Under the pieces are notes generated by a model. That model was not told the DNA's origin, did not search any database, and worked only from the letters and a program-made list of their open reading frames with translations. The position numbers and the translations under genes are program-made. DNA of 5,735 bases, from contig CAYMUB010000033.1 in NCBI GenBank assembly GCA_964393545.1, positions 1-5,735 on the forward strand. Reading direction: 5' to 3'. Shown here piece after piece: positions 1 through 5,541 of the stretch. The stretch comes from CAYMUB01 sp964393545 (GTDB taxonomy: Bacteria > Patescibacteriota > Microgenomatia > Daviesbacterales > UBA10151). Positions within the stretch are counted from its first letter, which is position 1. The number at the start of each line of letters is the position of its first letter.

Positions 1-143
1 GAAGATAAAACAAATAGAGAAAATCATGAACTCAACTCCCAGGAAATGTTTAGGATACTTGACACCATATGAGAGAATGGAACAGTTACAAAATGGTATT
101 ACCTAACTAATTAGTGGTGCACTTCCACCTAGAATGTACGAGG
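1..143 (+). mobile_element. Right end of an IS30-like insertion sequence (boundary approximate)
   Basis: The transposase tail ends at 106. Just downstream, 111-143 holds a stretch with the core GGTGCACTTCC followed by AGAATGTACG. IS30 elements typically place the right inverted repeat a few bases after the transposase stop, and TGCACTT-containing ends are familiar to me for this family. The left end is outside the window, so neither the inverted repeat nor a target duplication can be matched, and the 143 boundary is a guess. No passenger gene is visible. Confidence 0.42.
2..106 (+). CDS. IS30-family transposase, C-terminal fragment cut by window edge
   Basis: The frame is open from the window edge and ends at TAA 104-106, giving 34 visible residues. 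They include NSTPRKCLGYLTPYERM, which matches the pattern at the very C-terminus of IS30-family DDE transposases (N-x-x-PRK-x-L-x-x-x-TP-x-E, after the last catalytic Glu). The catalytic DDE residues would lie upstream, outside the window, so it cannot be said whether the gene is intact. The family transposes an insertion sequence by binding and cutting its terminal inverted repeats. IS3-type integrases share a similar C-terminal 'RPH..L...TP' motif, but the PRKCLGY form favours IS30. Assignment is from motif recognition only. Confidence 0.72.
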   Translation, partial: KIKQIEKIMNSTPRKCLGYLTPYERMEQLQNGIT

Positions 144-199
144 CTGTGAATTATACACGAAATTAGTCCTATAATCAATCAAGAGTTTTCATAATGGAT

Positions 200-227
200 T
201 TGACATCGGATGTTTTTGTTCTATACT
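200..227 (+). promoter_or_regulatory. Sigma70-type promoter for the interrupted gene at 252
   Basis: A perfect -35 TTGACA (200-205) is followed after 16 bp by TATACT (222-227), a 5/6 match to the -10 consensus. Transcription would begin near 234, leaving a leader of about 18 nt before the ATG at 252. That leader (CCGCCCAATTTAAAAT just before the ATG) has no Shine-Dalgarno motif. The promoter lies outside the likely IS end, so it probably belongs to the gene rather than to the element. Confidence 0.65.
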
Positions 228-251
228 ATTTTTGACCGCCCAATTTAAAAT

Positions 252-875
252 ATGGCAAATAATGAAAATGAAATAGTTCTACCCAGAGGTCAAAGGTTTC
301 AGGCAATTATTGGTTATAGAGATCCGGATAGAGTTCCTCCTCTTGTTGTGAGACAAACTAACACTTTAATTGGTCTCTTTTATCAGGGAGCGATACACAA
401 TCCAGACTTAGCAATAGATTATTTACATGACTACGCCCTTCGTTATTTGAACATGGCAGAAGAAGGAACTGATGCTGTTTACGACAGAACAGGTGTGGTT
501 TGTGAATAGCTCGATGTAGAGGTTGTAGAAGCAGCTGATTTTGCCTATGTTACTTTTGCTCACTTACCGGATTTAGTAAAATCTCCATGGTTGCCAATGG
601 GCTTTTCAAGAAGAGGTATGCTTAGGGTACCTGAAAATACAAGGCAATTTTGAGGAAGAGTTAGAGAATTAAAGATAGGAATCTGGCAGGTAGTGGGGGG
701 AGAAATGGAGCCTCGAGCTACCCTTGAAGCAGTTCCTTCTCTTTTGAGAACATTTGGATTTTTTAAAGTTGGAGGAGAATTGCCTATAAAATTATCAGAA
801 AATCAAAGAAAACAGGATGCAATCCAAAGAGAAAAGTTTAATGATCTGTTAGAAGGTATAGATATTTCTTTATAA
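252..875 (+). pseudogene. Unknown ~207-residue protein gene interrupted by in-frame TAG and TGA
   Basis: ATG 252 opens an 85-codon frame ending at TAG 507-509. The same frame continues without any shift through a second stop, TGA 651-653, to a final TAA at 873-875. The sequence between and after the stops is coding-like (for example DFAYVTFAHLPDLVK and RATLEAVPSLLRTFGFFKVGG), so this looks like one 208-codon gene with two nonsense codons. Each stop is one C-to-T change from a sense codon that fits: CAG (Gln) at 507 and CGA (Arg) at 651. I do not recognise the family; the product would be soluble, with no signal peptide, membrane segment or obvious motif. A TAA at 246-248 blocks any upstream extension. 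A good promoter remains, so a truncated 85-residue product could still be made. Alternatives are sequencing error, stop-codon readthrough, or two separate small ORFs (252-509 and, from GTG, 693-875). The adjacent IS end suits a region undergoing decay. Confidence 0.6.
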
Positions 876-890
876 AATAAAGTTGAGTTT

Positions 891-920
891 AACCTCGGGG
901 TTGCAAGCTAAAGTTGTAAC
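891..920 (+). other. Two overlapping small hairpins after the interrupted gene
   Basis: AACC (891-894) can pair with GGTT (899-902) around TCGG. GTTGCAA (900-906) can pair with TTGTAAC (914-920), seven pairs including one G-U, around GCTAAAG. The two stems share bases 900-902 and exclude each other. The downstream sequence is AAAATTTCCC rather than a U-run, so a classical intrinsic terminator is not supported. Function unknown. Confidence 0.35.
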
Positions 921-930
921 AAAATTTCCC

Positions 931-954
931 ATAACTTCACGATCGTAAGGTTAT
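931..954. repeat. Imperfect 24-bp palindrome upstream of the small membrane-protein gene
   Basis: The arms are ATAACTTCACGA and TCGTAAGGTTAT, matching at 10 of 12 positions as DNA around a perfect central ACGATCGT (939-946). In RNA one of the two mismatched positions becomes a G-U pair. The element ends on the first base of a possible TTG start codon (954-956). It could be a repressor operator or an mRNA hairpin; nothing in the window identifies a cognate regulator. Confidence 0.4.
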
Positions 955-998
955 TGTCCAGAGTGGAAAGAATTTTAGAAAAGGGGTATGCTGGAAGC

Positions 999-1265
999 AT
1001 GTGGGGATTTTCTAAAAAAAGATTTTTTGTGACTTTGGGGTTAAGTGTGGTGGTGTGGTTGGTAAGTGGAATATTTCAAATGATTGTTCAACAAGATAGA
1101 ACTCTAGGATTCTTTTCTTTTGGTGGGTCGTGCGAGATTACTGGTTATCCTATTGCTTTATGTATTTCAAGCAATGATGAAAGAAAGTTCTATTTGGTCT
1201 CTCTTATAAATATTACACTGTGGTTTTGGGGAATTCATTTACTTGGGAAATGGTTTAAGAAGTGA
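999..1265 (+). CDS. Small two-helix membrane protein of unknown function
   Basis: From ATG 999 the product is 88 residues: a short basic N-terminus (MWGFSKKR), a hydrophobic helix (FFVTLGLSVVVWLVSGIF, about residues 9-30), a loop of about 30 residues with two cysteines (in GGSCEI and ALCISS), a second helix (FYLVSLINITLWFWGIHLL, about 64-82) and a basic tail KWFKK. The positive-inside rule puts both ends in the cytoplasm and the two-cysteine loop outside, where a disulfide is possible. The frame is open upstream to 912, so TTG 954 (103 residues, with AAGG at 947-950 just upstream) and GTG 963 are alternative starts. I prefer ATG 999 because it is the strongest codon, has GGA at 993-995, and TTG 954 sits in a palindrome. 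The stop at 1263-1265 lies inside the 3' end of the convergent hydrolase gene. I do not recognise a family. Confidence 0.62.
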   Translation: MWGFSKKRFFVTLGLSVVVWLVSGIFQMIVQQDRTLGFFSFGGSCEITGYPIALCISSNDERKFYLVSLINITLWFWGIHLLGKWFKK

Positions 1266-4193
1266 AGCATGGGGTGATGCAAAGGTGGTTAAGAGTCCCA
1301 CAGCTGCCAGGGTAACTACTCCTCCAGAGGCTATTAATAATCCTCCTAAAATTTGTTTGACAGAATTTTCAGTATGATTAACAGCAGGAGGATTTTTCAA
1401 TTCATCCAATACATGACTGACATTTATTTCATCAGAGATATGAGAGGGATTTTCAAAATTGACTCCTAAAATACCAGGTGAAGAAGAGATGGAATCATGA
1501 AACTGTTCATTAACACTGGGAATAACATTTGTTATGGTAGTGCTGGTAGATCCGGAAGTTGAAGAGTTAGTTGCTGAGATAGGAGTGGGGGTTGGGGTTG
1601 GAGTTGGGGTAGGTGCTGGAGCAATCTCTATAGTAATTGTCTGAGGAATTTCTTCATTGCCTGATTTATCAATTGATTTAAATTGGATGGTAGTTTTGCC
1701 AGATGTAGAAATTGTAAATGGCCCGCTATATGTTTGGACAGTCATCCCAGTGTCTAAACTGTATTCAATCCTTAATATTCCAGAGTTAGCATCATTTCCG
1801 GTTAGGGTAATAGTGACCGGACCGGTGTAAATTCCTGAGGAGTCCTTATTTCCAGAGATTTGAATAACAGTAGTGGGGGGTGTTTGGTCTAAAGCAGAAG
1901 ATCCGGTTGTTTCAGAAGTGGAGTTAATATTTGTATTATCAGTTTTTGTAGCATCAGGATAGCTTGTCAGAATAGGGGTGGTATCTAAGCTGGGGTCTAA
2001 AATAAATTCTATTTTACCTATTTGAGGGATAAGAATATCTTTATAAAGAGTAGTTTTGGAAATTTTATCCTGTTTGTAAGTCCTGGTTTTAAGATTGGTT
2101 ATTTTAGAACTGGTAGCAGGCTTTTTGCGGGTAGCTGTTACCCTGACTTTAGCAGATTTTTTCTTGACAAAAGCATGTTTGGTATTGCCAGAGGTTGTGC
2201 AGGTAACATCCGGGATATTTTCTTCTATTTCTCCTTTGTCATTTAACCCGCAATGGCGGTTTTGATCATCATATAAATCTAACTCTCCATCATCTAAAGA
2301 AAGCTGCTGGCCTTCCAGATCAATTTTTATACTTTTTACCTCAACAGGTAAGGAATTATCATCATTTAAAATATTTTTAACAACCAGCATGGCGCTGCCA
2401 CTGCCGGAAACTAAATCAGAGTGTTTTTGTTCAACATAATAAAGGGTTGCTCCAGCAGTTAGATCCAGAGAATTACTTTTTAAGGAAGCGCTGTACAAAG
2501 GTACTGTGTCATCTCCATTAATATAAATCTCATCTGTTTTGGGGATTAAATTAATTGGCCAGGTAATCCACCAGGTCTCGTGAATCTGTCCTAAAGTAGG
2601 TTGGGCTGTTCCCACAATTTCATAAACTTTTGTGCCATTGGTTTGATTTAATAAAGGATCCATTGTGGTATGGAATTGTTCTCCCAATCCAAAAACCGTC
2701 ATGTTATAGTTCAGGTTAGATAAAAGACTTTTAGTCTGATCATAATTTAAATCTGCGGTAACTTTGTTACTATCTATATCCTGATCGTCTCTAATGGGAT
2801 AAGGAAAATCAGAATTAGAATTGTTATAAAAATCAAAGTATTTTGCTGAGGGGATTAATGAGTGTTGTGAGGGAAAATTTTGAATAACATCCTTAACTTC
2901 ATTACCATTTATTCCAATGTTTATCAATTTAAAATACCATCGTCCAACTGGCTCACCATAAATCAGGGCTTTTAAACCACTAACAGCTCCTAAATGTGGT
3001 ACTCCTAGTTCTATTAATTTATTGACCTTAGCAGCTTTTTGAGAATCTGAAATATAGAACCTGGCTATCAGTCCTCCCATGGAGTGGACTACCAGGTTGA
3101 CTTTAGGTTGCCCGGAGGCAGTTTTTGCTTGTTCTATGAGATTATCTAAACTATCCTTATTGGTTCTTACATCTTTTCTCCAATCATAGGGAAAGATAAA
3201 AAAATTAGTTCCTTTCACATACCCCATTCCTGTAAAAAATGAATCAATATCTCCATACCCAAATGAAGTTAAATTACCTGTTAAGGCTAAATCTGCCTCA
3301 GAAGTTACCCCATCACTTTTTAATTTTAAAACATCAAAATAATCATCTTCCCCTAATTCAACTGCTTTATCCTGGTTAACCCAAATTTTTTCATTAGCTT
3401 CATAACCATGTTTATATGTACTGCCATGTCCATCAGGTTGCTCCCAAAAGATCTGCTGTGAAGCTTTTAACTCTGACCCGCCAATTCCTGGAATAAAAAT
3501 TACAGGTAATTTTGGTGGTGGTGGAGGTGGAGTAGTATTAGTTAAAATAAAGTATAGATCTTCCTTGGGAGTATTAAAAACATTACAGCCATTATTCGCA
3601 GTTGGTGAATTCCAGACATACTTTGCTGCGTCACAAGAATTATTATTAAAAGCATATCTTAGTCCACCATCCGGAAAATAGTCTAAATTTGTTCCACTAT
3701 AGGAAGAGGTTCCAAACAAAATAGTACCACTGCCAGAATTGCCAATGTTAGCATTAGAAATTCTGATTAAATATTTGTGTCCTGGAATAAAACTATAATT
3801 TGTACAGGAGAAATCAATAGTCACATCTTCATATCCAGCCGGCACCCCAGTGGTGTTAAAAGTTAAGCCTCTTAACCTGTCATTTGGATTACTACTGTTT
3901 GGAACACACCCCACTATAGGTGGATTATTATTTGATTTATCATAAATTCTGGAATTTTCAGCTGGATGGTCAAATTGATTTAAATTAGTTCTGGAGGTTG
4001 AAACTCTAAAAGTAAACTTTTCAGCTACCCCTGATAAATTACTCCCCAGTTCTTGTATAGCTTGCCAAACACTTAATTGATTTGAAAAAATCTGATCCTG
4101 GGTAGCAATAGTAACTGCATAAGCATCCTCTGAAAAGAAGAAAGATAAGTATACCCAGACAACTCCTGCAAGGATCTTGGGCAGTTTGTTCAT
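1239..4193 (-). CDS. Secreted, membrane-anchored LCAT-like alpha/beta-hydrolase (lipase/acyltransferase) with Ig-like domain
   Basis: This 984-residue multidomain exported protein has these parts in order. (1) A Sec signal peptide at about 1-26 with an AYA cleavage motif. (2) An N-terminal beta-rich domain (27-220) with Cys96, 130, 187 and 203. (3) A hexaproline hinge (222-227). (4) An LCAT/PGAP1-type hydrolase at about 228-613: oxyanion-loop motif PVIFIPGIGGSEL (230-242), FPYDWR (334-339), nucleophile elbow VHSMGG with Ser371, acid in NGDDTVPLYS (Asp561 or 562) and His591 in KHSDLV. (5) A Lys-rich beta region (615-740) with Cys648 and Cys665. (6) An OmpL47/Ig-like domain at about 769-857, recognised by TPPTT...YTGPVTITL...GNE. 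(7) A (PT)n linker (861-871). (8) A Ser/Asn-rich stretch and a C-terminal hydrophobic helix (about 946-971) ending KPFPK. The family cleaves or transfers acyl chains of lipid esters at a membrane surface; the substrate here is unknown. There is no LPXTG motif and no lipobox. The ATG at 4193 gives a textbook signal peptide but has no clear Shine-Dalgarno site. Confidence 0.85.
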   Translation of the reverse strand: MNKLPKILAGVVWVYLSFFFSEDAYAVTIATQDQIFSNQLSVWQAIQELGSNLSGVAEKFTFRVSTSRTNLNQFDHPAENSRIYDKSNNNPPIVGCVPNSSNPNDRLRGLTFNTTGVPAGYEDVTIDFSCTNYSFIPGHKYLIRISNANIGNSGSGTILFGTSSYSGTNLDYFPDGGLRYAFNNNSCDAAKYVWNSPTANNGCNVFNTPKEDLYFILTNTTPPPPPPKLPVIFIPGIGGSELKASQQIFWEQPDGHGSTYKHGYEANEKIWVNQDKAVELGEDDYFDVLKLKSDGVTSEADLALTGNLTSFGYGDIDSFFTGMGYVKGTNFFIFPYDWRKDVRTNKDSLDNLIEQAKTASGQPKVNLVVHSMGGLIARFYISDSQKAAKVNKLIELGVPHLGAVSGLKALIYGEPVGRWYFKLINIGINGNEVKDVIQNFPSQHSLIPSAKYFDFYNNSNSDFPYPIRDDQDIDSNKVTADLNYDQTKSLLSNLNYNMTVFGLGEQFHTTMDPLLNQTNGTKVYEIVGTAQPTLGQIHETWWITWPINLIPKTDEIYINGDDTVPLYSASLKSNSLDLTAGATLYYVEQKHSDLVSGSGSAMLVVKNILNDDNSLPVEVKSIKIDLEGQQLSLDDGELDLYDDQNRHCGLNDKGEIEENIPDVTCTTSGNTKHAFVKKKSAKVRVTATRKKPATSSKITNLKTRTYKQDKISKTTLYKDILIPQIGKIEFILDPSLDTTPILTSYPDATKTDNTNINSTSETTGSSALDQTPPTTVIQISGNKDSSGIYTGPVTITLTGNDANSGILRIEYSLDTGMTVQTYSGPFTISTSGKTTIQFKSIDKSGNEEIPQTITIEIAPAPTPTPTPTPTPISATNSSTSGSTSTTITNVIPSVNEQFHDSISSSPGILGVNFENPSHISDEINVSHVLDELKNPPAVNHTENSVKQILGGLLIASGGVVTLAAVGLLTTFASPHASLLKPFPK
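1581..1613 (-). repeat. (Pro-Thr)n linker-coding repeat, G-rich on the plus strand
   Basis: This encodes residues 861-871 of the hydrolase, PTPTPTPTPTP. The plus strand reads as TTGGGG-like units with G-runs at 1587-1591, 1594-1597 and 1605-1608, separated by TT or TTGGAGTT. The repeat makes an extended spacer between the Ig-like domain and the C-terminal anchor. The low complexity makes it prone to length variation. Confidence 0.7.
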
Positions 4194-4269
4194 TAGATGA
4201 AAGGCTTTTCAAATGCATTGTTGACCGTGAAAATGGAAGAAACAAGATACCTTTAAGATAACAAAGTGG

Positions 4270-4277
4270 TGTATACT
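4270..4277 (+). promoter_or_regulatory. -10-like element very close to the cyclophilin start
   Basis: TATACT (4272-4277) matches 5 of 6 bases of the -10 consensus and lies only 8 bp before the ATG at 4286, so transcription would start within about two bases of the start codon (leaderless mRNA). The 4278-4285 gap (AGCCCCAA) has no Shine-Dalgarno site. No good -35 sits at 16-18 bp; TTGACC at 4221-4226 is too distant. On the minus strand the same bases read TATACA (4275 to 4270), a possible -10 for the divergent hydrolase with a leader of roughly 70 nt, but its -35 is also weak. Confidence 0.4.
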
Positions 4278-4285
4278 AGCCCCAA

Positions 4286-5026
4286 ATGTTTACCAATCAA
4301 AAATTCTTGAGCATACTTTTAATTTTATTTATTCTGGGTGGTGCAGGGTATTTTGCTTATTCCAAATTTACCCAAGATGTTACCCAAGCCTCAGCTACAC
4401 CTTCTCCTTCCCCTCAAGCTTTGGATTTTTCTTTTAATAAAACCCCTAACCCTACTTCAATTCCAACCACTGGACAGCAAATTAAACAAGCCCAATCAAC
4501 ACCTCAGCCAACATCCCAGTCAACCCCGGTCCCAACAGAATTACCTCTGGCAAAGAATAAAAGACTGAATCAATTCCCGGGTATTTTAAAACCAGAGATT
4601 TTACAAAATAAAAAAGCTGTGATTCAAACTCAAAAAGGGATTATTCAATTGCAAATTTATCCTGAAGCTTCTATGGCTGCTTCTAATTTTATGATTTTAG
4701 CGGCTAATGGGTTTTATGACGGGTTAATTTTTCATAGAGTAGAGGATTGGGTGGTGCAAGGAGGAGATCCAGATGGGAGTGGAAGAGGAGGTCCAGGGTA
4801 TCAGTTTCCAGATGAGCCAGTTACCAGAACCTATGTTAAAGGAGTACTGGCTATGGCAAATGCCGGGCCTAACACAAATGGCAGTCAGTTTTTTATACTA
4901 AAAACAGATTATGGTCTTCAGCCAAACTACACAATTTTTGGAGCTGTTATTTCCGGGATGGATATTGTGGAAAAAATAGCTCCAGGTGATGTAATGCAGA
5001 AAGTAGTTATCCAAAACTTACAATAA
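4286..5026 (+). CDS. Membrane-anchored cyclophilin-type peptidyl-prolyl cis-trans isomerase
   Basis: This 246-residue protein probably catalyses cis-trans isomerisation of X-Pro bonds in proteins outside the membrane. Residues 7-25 form a hydrophobic signal anchor after a short basic start; a cleavage after QASA (about 37) is possible, and there is no lipobox Cys. Residues 33-88 are a Pro/Ser/Thr/Gln linker. The cyclophilin domain spans about 108-246: FHRV with the catalytic Arg151 (CypA Arg55), VVQGGDP (Gln158), the GSGRGGPGYQFPDE loop typical of bacterial short cyclophilins, and MANAGPNTNGSQFFI (190-204) covering Gln201 and Phe203 (CypA Gln111, Phe113). The Arg-to-Gln spacing is one residue shorter than in CypA, and the Trp121 position seems to be Leu211, so cyclosporin affinity is likely low. 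The gene diverges from the hydrolase, and nrdR follows 74 nt later with its own promoter. It ends in TAA, with no terminator visible downstream. Confidence 0.9.
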   Translation: MFTNQKFLSILLILFILGGAGYFAYSKFTQDVTQASATPSPSPQALDFSFNKTPNPTSIPTTGQQIKQAQSTPQPTSQSTPVPTELPLAKNKRLNQFPGILKPEILQNKKAVIQTQKGIIQLQIYPEASMAASNFMILAANGFYDGLIFHRVEDWVVQGGDPDGSGRGGPGYQFPDEPVTRTYVKGVLAMANAGPNTNGSQFFILKTDYGLQPNYTIFGAVISGMDIVEKIAPGDVMQKVVIQNLQ

Positions 5027-5040
5027 TATATCCCAAAGGC

Positions 5041-5056
5041 ATACAATATATTGTAT
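5041..5056. promoter_or_regulatory. NrdR box 1 (perfect 16-bp palindrome)
   Basis: ATACAATATATTGTAT is a perfect palindrome. It matches the published NrdR-box consensus (acaCwAtATaTwGtgt) at all ten core positions CWATATATWG and at 14 of 16 overall. It lies 45 bp before the nrdR GTG start, so NrdR binding here would autoregulate nrdR and the coupled downstream gene. Confidence 0.82.
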
Positions 5057-5080
5057 ATTGACACTTTATAATGTCAATAT
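5055..5080. repeat. 9-bp-arm perfect inverted repeat around the nrdR promoter
   Basis: ATATTGACA (5055-5063) and TGTCAATAT (5072-5080) are exact reverse complements around CTTTATAA. The repeat overlaps the end of NrdR box 1 and most of box 2. It could be a separate operator, or a by-product of a symmetric arrangement of the -35 sequence and box 2. Confidence 0.5.
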
Positions 5081-5088
5081 GTTATGGT
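5058..5088 (+). promoter_or_regulatory. Promoter of the nrdR operon (exact -35/-10 pairing uncertain)
   Basis: Two readings are possible. A perfect TTGACA (5058-5063) pairs with TATGGT (5083-5088) across a long 19-bp spacer, putting the start of transcription only a few bases before GTG 5101. Alternatively a perfect TATAAT (5067-5072) acts with a poor -35 inside NrdR box 1, giving a leader of about 22 nt. In both cases essential promoter DNA lies in or between the two NrdR boxes, consistent with repression by occlusion. Confidence 0.55.
5072..5087. promoter_or_regulatory. NrdR box 2 (degenerate)
   Basis: The core CAATATGTTA (5075-5084) matches CWATATATWG at 8 of 10 positions. Its centre is exactly 31 bp from that of box 1, the three-helical-turn spacing (31-32 bp) known for paired NrdR boxes. 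The outer positions match poorly, as is common for one member of a pair. Confidence 0.62.
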
Positions 5089-5100
5089 ATATTAGGATTT

Positions 5101-5541
5101 GTGAAATGTCCATTTTGTCAGAGTAGTTTACTTAAGGTGGTTGATAAAAGGTCGGTTGACAGCCGGGGTGAGATCAGGCGGAGACGGGAGTGTTTAAAAT
5201 GCAGCAAACGCTTCACCACCTATGAAACTTTGGCTAAAGTTGAGGTGTCAGTGATCAAAAAAGATGGCAGAAGACAACCTTTTGACAGAGAAAAAATGGA
5301 AAGAGGTTTGATCAGAGCTTTGGAAAAAAGACCGGGGATTGACAAGGTCTCTTTGATACTTGATAGAATAGAGGGCCGCATTAGGGGTAAGAGATTGCAG
5401 GAAGTGCCATCACAGCAATTAGGTAAATGGATGCTTTCGGAACTGAAAAAATTGGATCCGATTGCCTACTTGCGGTTTGCCAGTGTGTACAGAACTTTTT
5501 CTGATCCAAAAGATTTTAGAAAAGAATTAGAAACACTATGA
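5101..5541 (+). CDS. nrdR: Transcriptional repressor NrdR (ribonucleotide reductase regulator)
   Basis: The product is a 146-residue cytoplasmic repressor that senses ATP/dATP and binds NrdR boxes in front of ribonucleotide reductase genes. From GTG 5101 it begins MKCPFC, the invariant NrdR start, and has the zinc-ribbon cysteines Cys3, Cys6, Cys31 and Cys34 at their usual places, with the RRRREC segment between. The ATP-cone follows (about 48-138), with the typical VIKKDGRRQPFDREK and the end motif AYLRFASVYRTFSD. Length is normal for the family. An upstream in-frame ATG at 5071 would add MSICYGILGF, but it lies within the promoter and box 2, so GTG is preferred; AGGA (5094-5097) sits just before it. 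The stop TGA overlaps the ATG of the next gene (ATGA), implying translational coupling. The NrdR boxes upstream indicate autoregulation. Confidence 0.95.
   Translation: MKCPFCQSSLLKVVDKRSVDSRGEIRRRRECLKCSKRFTTYETLAKVEVSVIKKDGRRQPFDREKMERGLIRALEKRPGIDKVSLILDRIEGRIRGKRLQEVPSQQLGKWMLSELKKLDPIAYLRFASVYRTFSDPKDFRKELETL

Noticed and set aside
170..175. TATAAT as a promoter -10
   Set aside because: No acceptable -35 lies 15-19 bp upstream, and the TTGACA/TATACT pair at 200-227 is much better.
651..653. TGA read as Gly or Trp, as in some CPR lineages with a changed code
   Set aside because: nrdR ends with TGA at a classic ATGA coupling and the small membrane protein also ends in TGA. The long hydrolase and cyclophilin frames contain no internal TGA, and the broken gene also has a TAG. 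The standard stop meaning fits better.
900..920. Hairpin as an intrinsic terminator for the interrupted gene
   Set aside because: No U-run follows the stem; the next bases are AAAATTTCCC.
1239..1400. LPXTG sortase signal at the hydrolase C-terminus
   Set aside because: No LPXTG-like motif precedes the hydrophobic helix; it looks like a plain membrane anchor.
2022..2246. 74-codon plus-strand ORF
   Set aside because: It lies wholly inside the well-supported hydrolase gene on the other strand; its product shows no recognisable motif.
4039..4245. 68-codon minus-strand ORF over the hydrolase N-terminus
   Set aside because: It overlaps the signal-peptide region in another frame; the hydrolase frame has the clear signal peptide and catalytic domain.
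4221..4251. TTGACC...GATACC as the cyclophilin promoter
   Set aside because: The spacer is 19 bp and the -10 matches only 3 of 6 bases.
4338..4568. 76-codon plus-strand ORF within the cyclophilin linker
   Set aside because: Leu/Pro/Gln-rich out-of-frame reading of the low-complexity linker; a shadow.
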